Positions 53,210 to 61,832 of a stretch of DNA of 64,000 nt are shown one piece after another. Position numbers and translations under genes: made by a program. A model generated the notes under the pieces. That model was not told the origin of the DNA. It was given only the letters and a program-made list of their open reading frames with translations, and did not search any database. Location: positions 741,909 to 805,908 of the forward strand of contig NZ_LNYG01000013.1 of NCBI RefSeq assembly GCF_001467745.1. The letters are read 5' to 3'. Position 1 is the stretch's first letter; each line of letters starts with the position of its first letter. The DNA is from Legionella jamestowniensis (GTDB taxonomy: Bacteria; Pseudomonadota; Gammaproteobacteria; Legionellales; Legionellaceae).

Positions 53210-54114
53210 TAAAGGTCTCCGATGATATGCACTTCGCGAATTAATTCGACATTGGTTTGTTGATGAACAGTATCACGCACGAATTCAATTAATGATTCAA
53301 TGTCGCTAGCTAAGGCAACACCATGTTGGTTAATTATAAAATTGGCATGTTTTTCTGAAACAATTGCCCCTCCAATCTGCTTTCCTTTAAGCCCACAAGA
53401 CTCAATCAAGCGAGCAGCAAAATTACCAGGAGGATTTCTAAACACCGAACCACAATTAAATTCGCTGGTTGGTTGTGTATTGGCTCGATGTGTTAATAAC
53501 TCCTTAATCAGGTTTAAGGATTTTTCCTTCTCACCCTTTATCAATCGGCAGGTTGCTGCAACGAACCATTCATCTTGTAATCCTGCCACATGACGGTAGG
53601 CTATTTCAAATTCTTCAGGTTTTCGTATGCGCAATTCACCATGGCGAGTTATTGTTTCTACTTCCACTACAGACTGCCAGGTTTCCCCCCCAAAACAACC
53701 TGCATTCATTCGTAAAGCGCCTCCCATTGTCCCAGGAATACCAGCCCAAAATTCACCGCCCGTCAAATTGGCCCGAGCACAAAATCTGGCCATCGTAGCG
53801 CACGAGACACCAGCCTCAACATGAACCAGTTCCTCGCTAATCAAGCGAATTTCTTTAAGGCAGCCCTGAGTTAAGATAACGGTCCCTTTAAATCCTTTGT
53901 CTCTAATTAAGGAATTGCTTCCCAATCCTAACCATAGTAAAGGTTCATTCTTGGGTAACTGCCTAAGAAAAACAGCTAAATCAGCAATACTGGCAGGCTT
54001 ATACAATTTACTCGCAAGGCCACCGACTCGCCAAGTTGTATAATCAGCCAGTGGTTCATTAATCAGCAACTGTCCCTTGTAGGCTTCTGTATTGACGATG
54101 TCTATCGTTTTCAT
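53209..54114 (-). CDS. murB: UDP-N-acetylenolpyruvoylglucosamine reductase
   Basis: This 301-residue FAD enzyme makes UDP-MurNAc with NADPH. FAD-binding segments are [35 protein letters not shown] and [18 protein letters not shown], and [20 protein letters not shown] holds the catalytic Ser. It is the type II (short) form common in this group. It overlaps murC by 4 bp and ddl by 1 nt. Confidence 0.97.
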   Translation of the reverse strand: MKTIDIVNTEAYKGQLLINEPLADYTTWRVGGLASKLYKPASIADLAVFLRQLPKNEPLLWLGLGSNSLIRDKGFKGTVILTQGCLKEIRLISEELVHVEAGVSCATMARFCARANLTGGEFWAGIPGTMGGALRMNAGCFGGETWQSVVEVETITRHGELRIRKPEEFEIAYRHVAGLQDEWFVAATCRLIKGEKEKSLNLIKELLTHRANTQPTSEFNCGSVFRNPPGNFAARLIESCGLKGKQIGGAIVSEKHANFIINQHGVALASDIESLIEFVRDTVHQQTNVELIREVHIIGDL

Positions 54115-55535
54115 GCGGATTCTCGCACTGAAGTCTGCATTAAATTAAGTGCCAACTGTCCAATATTACCGGCGCCTTGCATTAAAATAACACTATCATC
54201 CGTAATTAACTCATCTAATATCTGGGTAAGGTTTTTATCATTTACCAGCCTGGCATTAGGATTATTTTGACTAATCTGTGTGAGCAACGTTTCGCTGGTT
54301 AAACCAGGAATTGCCTGCTCCCCTGCTGAATAAATATCCATCAGGAGTAATTCATCTGATAAGCTGAGGGCATCGACAAACTGGTTGAACAATGACTGTG
54401 TACGACTGTAGCGATGAGGTTGAAATACATGCACTAACCGTTTGTTGGGCCAAACACGACGAAATGCGTCAATCGTGGAACGGATTTCTTGTGGATGGTG
54501 GCCATAATCATCCACAACAATAGCGGAACCCCGTTCGAAGCGACGTTCACCAAGCATTTGAAAGCGTCGGCCGACTCCCTGGAATTTCATTAATCCTTTA
54601 ACAATCGATTCATCATCAACGCCTAGTTCCGTGGCAATCGCAATGGCAGCTAATGCATTTAAAACATTATGGCGCCCTGGCCATTGGAATTGTATGTTCA
54701 AGGGTTTAAAAGGAGCTGGCCTTTGTACTGTAAATTCACTTAGTAAGCCATTTTGCGTCCAATTAAGCGCTCGATACTGCGCTTCTTCACGAAATCCATA
54801 AGTCCGTGTTGGTCGTTGCACTGCAGAAAGGATGCGATGAACTTCCGGGTCTTCTATGCACAATACCGCCAAGCCATAGAAAGGCAGATGATGCAAAAAC
54901 TCAATGAAAGTATTGCGTAATTTATCGAAGTTATCATCATAAGTACCCATGTGGTCAGCATCAATATTAGTAACCACCGCCATCATAGGCTTTAAAAATA
55001 AAAAGGAGGCATCACTTTCATCTGCTTCTGCAACAAAGTAAGCCGAGGTGCCCAATTGAGCATTGGTACCACAGCTATTCAATTTTCCACCAATAACAAA
55101 GCTCGGATCAAGACCACCTTCAGCCAGGAGGCTACTCACTAGACTTGTTGTGGTTGTTTTTCCATGAGTACCTGCAATAGCAATACCATGTCGAAAACGC
55201 ATCAACTCTGCAAGCATGGCAGCGCGCGGGATCACCGGAATCAGTTGGTCATTAGCTGCAGTAATTTCTGGATTGTCTGTGCTAACGGCCGTTGAGCGCA
55301 CAACCACATCCGCACCAACAATATTGTCCACCCGGTGGCCAATAAAAACTTGAATACCCAACGATTGTAATCGCTGTACTGAGCGGCTTTCGCTGAGATC
55401 AGAGCCTGTTATGCGATAACCCTGGTTATGCAACACTTCGGCTATTCCACACATTCCAGCGCCACCAATCCCAACAAAATGTATTTGTTCTACTCGTCCC
55501 ATCCTTGGTGATAGAAACTGCCCTATGTTATTCAC
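54111..55535 (-). CDS. murC: UDP-N-acetylmuramate-L-alanine ligase
   Basis: This 474-residue Mur ligase adds L-Ala to UDP-MurNAc. HFVGIGGAGMCGIAEVL is the UDP site, GTHGKTTTTSLVSSL the P-loop and VDDYGHHPQEI the C-domain marker. A GTG at 55535 with AAGGGG four bases before is preferred as start; the ATG at 55580 adds 15 residues with a poor ribosome site. Confidence 0.95.
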   Translation of the reverse strand: MNNIGQFLSPRMGRVEQIHFVGIGGAGMCGIAEVLHNQGYRITGSDLSESRSVQRLQSLGIQVFIGHRVDNIVGADVVVRSTAVSTDNPEITAANDQLIPVIPRAAMLAELMRFRHGIAIAGTHGKTTTTSLVSSLLAEGGLDPSFVIGGKLNSCGTNAQLGTSAYFVAEADESDASFLFLKPMMAVVTNIDADHMGTYDDNFDKLRNTFIEFLHHLPFYGLAVLCIEDPEVHRILSAVQRPTRTYGFREEAQYRALNWTQNGLLSEFTVQRPAPFKPLNIQFQWPGRHNVLNALAAIAIATELGVDDESIVKGLMKFQGVGRRFQMLGERRFERGSAIVVDDYGHHPQEIRSTIDAFRRVWPNKRLVHVFQPHRYSRTQSLFNQFVDALSLSDELLLMDIYSAGEQAIPGLTSETLLTQISQNNPNARLVNDKNLTQILDELITDDSVILMQGAGNIGQLALNLMQTSVRESA

Positions 55536-55603
55536 AAAATTCCCCTTTAGTATGAACAGTATTCGGTTGCACAACAACATTTAACCAATACTGTCCTCTG
55601 TTG

Positions 55604-56785
55604 TTAGGTTGGCGCTCTTAATCCTAAAGATTGCCAACGATTTTCATGATCAATACGCAATAACAGTGCCATAACTACACAATTTACTACCATACTAGCG
55701 CCCCCATAACTTAATAGCGGCAATGTCAATCCTTTTGTAGGCAGTAGACCCGAATTGACTCCCATGTTAATTGCTGCTTGCAACCCTATCCAGAATGTTA
55801 GTCCATAAGCCGTAAAAGCGGCGAACAAACGATCCTGGCTGTAAGCAGTAAAACCAATAGCCATACCCCTTATCACCAGTATACTATACAAAATTAATAC
55901 CAACAGTACGCCAACCAAACCTAATTCTTCAGCTAATACCGCAAATAGAAAATCGGTATGTGCTTCTGGCAGGTAAAATAATTTTTGCACACTATCACCT
56001 AAACCGACGCCAAGCCAACCTCCACGCCCAAATGCGATCAATGATTGGGTCAACTGATACCCACTATTAAATTGATCAGCCCACGGATCCAGAAAAGCAG
56101 TGATGCGTGCCACGCGGTAAGGGGATGAAAGTGCAAGCATCGCTAAGCAACAAATCACAATAACTAACAGCCCAACATAATAGCGAAATTTTACGCCCGC
56201 CAAGAATAAAAGGGCCATAACAGTACCTGAAATAACAACCGTGGCTCCAAAATCAGGCTCTTTTAATAGTAACAGCGATACTAAACCTAAAATTATCATG
56301 GGCTTGATAAAGCCTATGATACTGTGTCGTACACTCTCTTGCTGGCGTACCAAATAACCCGAAACATAAAAAACCATGGTTAACTTGGCTAATTCAGAAA
56401 CTTGAATCCCTATAGGACCAAATGCAAGCCAGCGTCTTGAACCGTTGACGATACGACCGATTCCAGGGATTAAAACCAGCAGTAACATCAATAGACAAAT
56501 GAGTAGTAGGGGAACACCCGCTTTTTCCCAAAACGTGCTATCTATACGCATGACTACCAGGGCTGCTAGAAAACCGGCGAAGAGATAGCACGCCTGTCTA
56601 ATTAAAAAATGGAAAGGCTGATGATAATATTTGGTAGAAATCATAATAGAACTGGAAGCTACCATCATTAGACCAATAATAATTAACCCCAGAACAGCCC
56701 CCATTAACCATTTGTCATAAAGTGCTATGGGCTTGTGAGTGGGTTTACCACGCAAGTTGTAATGTCGAGGATGCATCGTACTCAC
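55604..56785 (-). CDS. ftsW: Cell-division lipid II polymerase FtsW
   Basis: This 393-residue SEDS protein has ten transmembrane segments and polymerises septal glycan with FtsI. Conserved parts include FGPIGIQVSELAKL, LLLKEPDFGAT (the catalytic Asp), GYQLTQSLIAFGRGGWLGVGLGDS, LPEAHTDFLFAVLAEELG and GLTLPLLSYGGAS. It overlaps murD by 4 bp. No murG follows it, although most relatives have murG here. Confidence 0.96.
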   Translation of the reverse strand: MSTMHPRHYNLRGKPTHKPIALYDKWLMGAVLGLIIIGLMMVASSSIMISTKYYHQPFHFLIRQACYLFAGFLAALVVMRIDSTFWEKAGVPLLLICLLMLLLVLIPGIGRIVNGSRRWLAFGPIGIQVSELAKLTMVFYVSGYLVRQQESVRHSIIGFIKPMIILGLVSLLLLKEPDFGATVVISGTVMALLFLAGVKFRYYVGLLVIVICCLAMLALSSPYRVARITAFLDPWADQFNSGYQLTQSLIAFGRGGWLGVGLGDSVQKLFYLPEAHTDFLFAVLAEELGLVGVLLVLILYSILVIRGMAIGFTAYSQDRLFAAFTAYGLTFWIGLQAAINMGVNSGLLPTKGLTLPLLSYGGASMVVNCVVMALLLRIDHENRWQSLGLRAPT

Positions 56786-58122
56786 AATTTTCCTACTAAC
56801 TCAGTAAATACTTCACCACGGTGATTAAAATCACGAAACATGTCAAGGCTTGCACAAGCCGGTGATAACAGTACCACATCTCCTGGTTTGGCTTGCTCCT
56901 TCGCCATTACTACAGCACCGTCCAAGGAAGGGGCTCGCAATACAGGCACCACATCAGCAAGCGCTGCTTCAAGTTTATCGGCATCTTCGCCAATAAGCAC
57001 AACGGAGCGGACATAATCAGCTACTGGCGTGCGTAATTCAGTAAAATCTGCTCCCTTTCCTTGCCCACCGGCAATCAATACAATTTTTCCTTGCATGGAT
57101 CCTCCTATCCCAGAAATGGCAGAAAGAGTAGCTCCAATGTTGGTGCCCTTAGAATCATTAATCCAATTAACCTGATTTAAAGTTCTAACCCATTGACACC
57201 GATGAGGTAGACCCTTAAACGATTGGAGCACGCTAATGATAGGTTTAAAATCTATGCCTGCTGCACGAGCCAAAGCACAAGCAGCTAATGCATTCTGCCA
57301 ATTGTGTTTTCCTTTAATACGTAATTCATCCACTGCTAAAAAACAGTATTCACCCTGTGCAAGATAATTAATACCCTCTTTCTCCACAATTCCCCAATTT
57401 AAAGCATCAGGCTTATCCAGACCATAATTGGCTTTGCTACCTTGATTTAATATCTTGCTAGGGTAGGTATGCTCATCTTGTCGATTGTATAAAAGAAATT
57501 GTGCGTTCTGATAAATTCGTTGTTTTGAATCAATATAGGCCTCATACGTATGATGCCTGTCTAAGTGATCAGGAGAGAGATTTAAAATAGTGGCAGCGAC
57601 TGGCTTAAGAGAATGGGTTAGATCCAATTGAAAACTGGATAATTCCAATACCCAAAGCTCATACTCTTGATCATTATCCAAAAGGTCAAGAACCGGTAAG
57701 CCAATATTTCCAGCGACTGCCACTGATAATCCAGCCGCTTGAGCCATTTCACCCACCAGAGTGGTGACGGTTGATTTACCATTGGTTCCTGTGATTGCAA
57801 CAACTGGAGACGTAGTTTCTCGAGCCAGACATTCAATATCTCCAAACACAGGAATATTGAGGCGAAAAGCTTCCTGGAGAAAAGGTTCGTCCAGTGATAT
57901 TCCCGGACTTGTGATAATGCCTGCCAACTGTTGATAAATGGTATTAGGTAATTTTTCTAAAAAGACATCAACACCTGGAAACATCGCAGTAAATTCAGTC
58001 AATCCCTTTACTTCTGGACGGGTATCAAAAACTACAAAAGGCAAATTTCGCCGTCGCAAATAACCGGCGATGGAATGCCCTGTTTTTCCTAAACCTGCAA
58101 CTAAATAAAGAGATTGGTTCAT
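56782..58122 (-). CDS. murD: UDP-N-acetylmuramoylalanine-D-glutamate ligase
   Basis: This 446-residue Mur ligase adds D-Glu. VAGLGKTGHSIAGYL is the UDP site, ITGTNGKSTVTTLVGEM the P-loop, ILNLSPDHLDRH and NDSKGTNIGATLSA the later motifs, and LLSPACASLDMF closes the C-domain. The start at ATG 58122 avoids a 58-bp overlap with mraY that the ATG at 58188 would need. Confidence 0.96.
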   Translation of the reverse strand: MNQSLYLVAGLGKTGHSIAGYLRRRNLPFVVFDTRPEVKGLTEFTAMFPGVDVFLEKLPNTIYQQLAGIITSPGISLDEPFLQEAFRLNIPVFGDIECLARETTSPVVAITGTNGKSTVTTLVGEMAQAAGLSVAVAGNIGLPVLDLLDNDQEYELWVLELSSFQLDLTHSLKPVAATILNLSPDHLDRHHTYEAYIDSKQRIYQNAQFLLYNRQDEHTYPSKILNQGSKANYGLDKPDALNWGIVEKEGINYLAQGEYCFLAVDELRIKGKHNWQNALAACALARAAGIDFKPIISVLQSFKGLPHRCQWVRTLNQVNWINDSKGTNIGATLSAISGIGGSMQGKIVLIAGGQGKGADFTELRTPVADYVRSVVLIGEDADKLEAALADVVPVLRAPSLDGAVVMAKEQAKPGDVVLLSPACASLDMFRDFNHRGEVFTELVGKL

Positions 58123-58130
58123 GATAGCAC

Positions 58131-59216
58131 CTAACGAAGTTTTAAGGTTGCCAACCCACAGAGCACAAACACGACTGTCATAATCCAAAACCGTACGATA
58201 ACTTTAGGTTCAGACCATCCTTTCAATTCAAAATGATGGTGTAGTGGTGCCATGCGGAACAAACGCTTACCGCCTGTATATTTAAAATAACCGACTTGTA
58301 AAATGACGGATACCGTTTCAATTACAAACAATCCCCCCATAATCAAAAGCACCAGTTCCTGTCTTACTATAACCGCAACCATTCCAAGAGCAGCACCAAG
58401 GGCTAAAGAACCAACATCCCCCATAAATACCTGGGCTGGATAACTGTTATACCATAAGAAGCCTAACCCCGCCCCCACAATTGCCGAACAAAAAATAGTT
58501 AACTCACCAGTATCGGGGACAAAGGGAATCGCCAAATAATGCGCATAGATTGAATTGGAGCTTGCATAGGCAAAAATACCTAATGCCCCTGCTACCATTA
58601 TAATGGGAACAATTGCCAAACCATCTAATCCATCTGTAAGATTAACAGCATTACTACTGCCAACAATGACAAAATAGGCCAGCACGGGAAATAATGGCCC
58701 CAGATCAATTAGCAACTCTTTAAAAAAGGGGACCGTGAGTTGTGTTTGCACAGGAATTTCGGCATTCAGGTAAAGATATAACACTGCACCAAGCGCAATG
58801 AGTGATTGCCAAAAATATTTCCACCGCCCAGGCAACCCTTTACTATTTTTACGTACCAACTTACGATAATCATCAATCCATCCCACGAGACCAAAACCCG
58901 TGGTCACTAATAATACCAACCATAAGGCAACCTGCCTTAAATCTCCCCACAATAAGCAACTTACAATAATGGCCAACAGTATTAACACCCCTCCCATTGT
59001 AGGAGTGCCTGCTTTGGATAAATGGGTTTTCGGCCCATCATCACGCACCATTTGTCCTATTTGTAAATTTCTTAGCCATTTAATCATCAGAGGGCCACAA
59101 AACAGCCCTACAAGTAATGCCGTTAAAGCAGCCAAAATAGAACGAAAGGTTAGGTACTGAAATACTCTAAACGCATGATACTGTCCTTGTAATAGCTGCG
59201 TTAACCAGTAAAGCAT
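58131..59216 (-). CDS. mraY: Phospho-MurNAc-pentapeptide translocase
   Basis: This 361-residue inner-membrane enzyme has ten helices and makes lipid I from UDP-MurNAc-pentapeptide and undecaprenyl phosphate. Conserved are [25 protein letters not shown] (Asp pair), [31 protein letters not shown] and [17 protein letters not shown]. It is 8 bp upstream of the chosen murD start. Confidence 0.97.
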   Translation of the reverse strand: MLYWLTQLLQGQYHAFRVFQYLTFRSILAALTALLVGLFCGPLMIKWLRNLQIGQMVRDDGPKTHLSKAGTPTMGGVLILLAIIVSCLLWGDLRQVALWLVLLVTTGFGLVGWIDDYRKLVRKNSKGLPGRWKYFWQSLIALGAVLYLYLNAEIPVQTQLTVPFFKELLIDLGPLFPVLAYFVIVGSSNAVNLTDGLDGLAIVPIIMVAGALGIFAYASSNSIYAHYLAIPFVPDTGELTIFCSAIVGAGLGFLWYNSYPAQVFMGDVGSLALGAALGMVAVIVRQELVLLIMGGLFVIETVSVILQVGYFKYTGGKRLFRMAPLHHHFELKGWSEPKVIVRFWIMTVVFVLCGLATLKLR

Positions 59217-59316
59217 ATTATTAATACCTCATAAAAAAGTTAGGATGTCACCCGAAATATCCACGAGTATTCCAGGCCGCGCAAAAAGCTGCCAAGCATA
59301 TCATATTCTTAGTAGT

Positions 59317-60645
59317 TCAACCCACCAGTCGATGCACAATTTTTTCCATTGCTGCAGAACGCGAACCTTTTACTAATACGGTTGTATTGGCATCAAGTTT
59401 GTTGAGCAAATCTAAAGCCAGCTCTTCTTGACTTGCGTAGTGTCTGGCGCTATCTCCAAAAGCTTTACTGCTATGAGCACTATGGGTACCACAAGTCATT
59501 AACAAATCAATTCCTTGGCGCTGGGCGGCATAACCTACTTCTTCATGATGTTCTTGAGTCCAGTTGCCAAGCTCCCCCATATCCCCTAAAACCAGAATGC
59601 GGCGACCCCGGCGTTTAGCTAATACAGAAACAGCTGTTAATACGGAGCGTAAATTGGCGTTATAAGTGTCATCAATGACCAACGATTGATTTTTACCGGG
59701 CAGAAAAGTCATGCGCCCAGGAACTCCACGAAATTGGTTTAAACCCTCAGTGATATCGGTCAAACTGATACCAGCAGCGTAACAACAACTTGCTGCCGCC
59801 AATGCATTGGCAATGGTATGTTCTCCAGGAACTTGCAGCATCACCTGTGCATGGGCTGTAGGCAATACTAACTCAAACCTAGCACAATCTTGGTCATTAA
59901 ACTGAATATTTCTTGCATAAATATCAACTGGCTTGCCAAGGGAAAAACGTAAGACTTTTTTATCTACCAGGTTGTCATCCCAAAAATGAGCATAGTTATC
60001 ATCTTCGTTAATAACGGCTATACCACCGGGTGGCAATGCCTGATAAATTTCACCTTTCGCACGCGCAACCCCATCAATTGAACCAAATTCGCCAATATGA
60101 GCAGGCGCAATATTGTTGATTAGCGCCACCTGAGGTCGTACGATGGCTGCAGTATAGGCAATTTCCCCCACATGGTTAGCCCCTAACTCAAAGACAGCAT
60201 AACGATGGTTGGCATTTAACTGCAGCACACTCAATGGCGCACCAATATGATTGTTTAAATTACCAGGGGTTGCATGCGCAGGTTTAGGCAAAATGGAGGC
60301 AATCATTTCTTTTACAGTAGTCTTGCCATTACTACCTGTTAACGCAATGATGGGGCAATGAATAGTTTGGCGATGGGAAATCGCAATTTTTGCCAAGGCT
60401 TTTAACGTATCAGGGACGTTAAACTGTGGTATAGGTATTTCTTCATTCGATTTACTGCATATAATCGCTATTGCCCCTTTTGAAGCAGCCTCAGCCATAA
60501 AATCATGTCCGTCAAAACGCTCTCCTTGAACAGCGATGAATAGATTACCGGGCCGGACTTGGCGACTGTCAATACAAAAGCCAGTAACTGATTCGTTGCT
60601 AGCACAAGGCACATTAAGTAAGTTCGCAATATTTTTTAGATTCAT
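59317..60645 (-). CDS. murF: UDP-MurNAc-tripeptide-D-Ala-D-Ala ligase
   Basis: This 442-residue Mur ligase adds D-Ala-D-Ala. FIAVQGERFDGHDF, ALTGSNGKTTVKEMIASIL (P-loop), ELGANHVGEIAYTA, INEDDNYAHFWDD and VIDDTYNANLRSV are seen. It is the first gene of the cluster in this window; murE, ftsI and mraZ are not upstream of it. It is separated from mraY by 100 bp. Confidence 0.96.
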   Translation of the reverse strand: MNLKNIANLLNVPCASNESVTGFCIDSRQVRPGNLFIAVQGERFDGHDFMAEAASKGAIAIICSKSNEEIPIPQFNVPDTLKALAKIAISHRQTIHCPIIALTGSNGKTTVKEMIASILPKPAHATPGNLNNHIGAPLSVLQLNANHRYAVFELGANHVGEIAYTAAIVRPQVALINNIAPAHIGEFGSIDGVARAKGEIYQALPPGGIAVINEDDNYAHFWDDNLVDKKVLRFSLGKPVDIYARNIQFNDQDCARFELVLPTAHAQVMLQVPGEHTIANALAAASCCYAAGISLTDITEGLNQFRGVPGRMTFLPGKNQSLVIDDTYNANLRSVLTAVSVLAKRRGRRILVLGDMGELGNWTQEHHEEVGYAAQRQGIDLLMTCGTHSAHSSKAFGDSARHYASQEELALDLLNKLDANTTVLVKGSRSAAMEKIVHRLVG

Positions 60646-60795
60646 AGCAGTCTAAAATAGTTAAAACCTTAGTGTACTGATTATTAGCCGAAGTCACCAG
60701 AGAGAGCTCTAATTTTATACAATTTTTATAATTATATAATCCTTCATGGTTTCCCGCTTTCAGGTATCGATCCGTCAAAGGCATGAAAGTTCATA

Positions 60796-61116
60796 TTATC
60801 TTGATATACCAAGTAAAATTTCAATTAATCTATCTTGTTCCATCGTGGGGATTTTTATGCCAATCAGCTTATTGCGTGAGGTGGTACCATGAAGAAGAGA
60901 TATTTGTTTTTGTGGGACGCGCAATAGTTTTGCTAAATAAACTACAAGCATTTTATTAGCCTTGCCTTCCTGGGGGCTCGCTTGCAGGCTAATCTGCAAG
61001 CCTCCAGTTGTGTTAAAAGAGATTTTATTCTGTTTGGCTCCAGGTTTAACTTTAACTCGTAGTGTAAGTTGCTCAGCACTACGTTTAAGCCAAAGCGGGC
61101 AACTCATAAGATTCAC
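60796..61116 (-). CDS. yggU: YggU/DUF167 family protein
   Basis: This 106-residue protein of the DUF167 family has RVKVKPGAKQNKISF at the start, then LQISLQASPQEGKANKMLVVYLAKLLRVPQKQISLLHGTTSRNKLIGI, the conserved GKAN and G-x-x-S-R-x-K segments. The function of the family is not established. The start at 61116 overlaps zipA by 32 bp, so a shorter start is possible. Confidence 0.9.
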   Translation of the reverse strand: MNLMSCPLWLKRSAEQLTLRVKVKPGAKQNKISFNTTGGLQISLQASPQEGKANKMLVVYLAKLLRVPQKQISLLHGTTSRNKLIGIKIPTMEQDRLIEILLGISR

Positions 61117-61798
61117 TAAGATTAAGGATCCGATAATATCGCGCTAAACTTGCTTCCGTTAAAGGCTGCCGTTGATCATCTAACAAGTAGGTATCCAGAC
61201 CCTCACATAGTTGTTTCGCAGTGTCATACATAATACCAAAACGCTCTGCATCAATCGTTGGGCTACCTGATGATTGCATGAAAAGACAAAGTCCTCTTAC
61301 GCTAAACGCGCCAATATTTTGTAAATCAAACACACCATTTGCAGTCGCTGCTGCAAGGCTACAAAGAACAGGGCCTTGACCATTTGCATACTGATGCCTA
61401 TGGAACAATTGTCCTTCGCCAAAACGCAAACCCGCAGATAATACTGTTTGCAATAGTTCATAGCCGGCCAATTGACGATTTTCTTTAGCGAGTAAAAACA
61501 TCATTAAAGATTTGCCAGATTCATTGGTTGAGATAGAATCCTCTTCGATTTTCCCCATCATTGGCCTTTTGTGTGCGCCATTAGTTTCATTAGGTTCTGT
61601 CGTTTCTGTGGGGAAATCCTGGTTTACTTTACGCACCGCAATAATGTCATCAAAATGCTTGCTTTCCGTTTGCCCTAACGAGGGTTGGTAATTAATGGGA
61701 TTTAAGCTTTGACGTCTTGCCTTCATTAAGCGTCCTATGGCAATCACAACCCCAATGAGCAATAACACATTAAGGATAAGACTCCAATTTGCCTGCAT
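61085..61798 (-). CDS. zipA: Cell-division protein ZipA
   Basis: This 237-residue ZipA has an N-terminal membrane anchor (WSLILNVLLLIGVVIAIGRLM), a variable Pro/Gln-poor linker and a C-terminal FtsZ-binding domain from about 90 (MMFLLAKENRQLAGYELLQTVLSAGLRFGEGQLFHR, FDLQNIGAFSVRGLCLFMQ). The linker is shorter than in Enterobacteria. It is 34 bp after smc, as in most gammaproteobacteria. Confidence 0.93.
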   Translation of the reverse strand: MQANWSLILNVLLLIGVVIAIGRLMKARRQSLNPINYQPSLGQTESKHFDDIIAVRKVNQDFPTETTEPNETNGAHKRPMMGKIEEDSISTNESGKSLMMFLLAKENRQLAGYELLQTVLSAGLRFGEGQLFHRHQYANGQGPVLCSLAAATANGVFDLQNIGAFSVRGLCLFMQSSGSPTIDAERFGIMYDTAKQLCEGLDTYLLDDQRQPLTEASLARYYRILNLSESYELPALA

Positions 61799-61832
61799 TT
61801 TTAACTCCTCAATTAAAGAACTCTTACCATCA

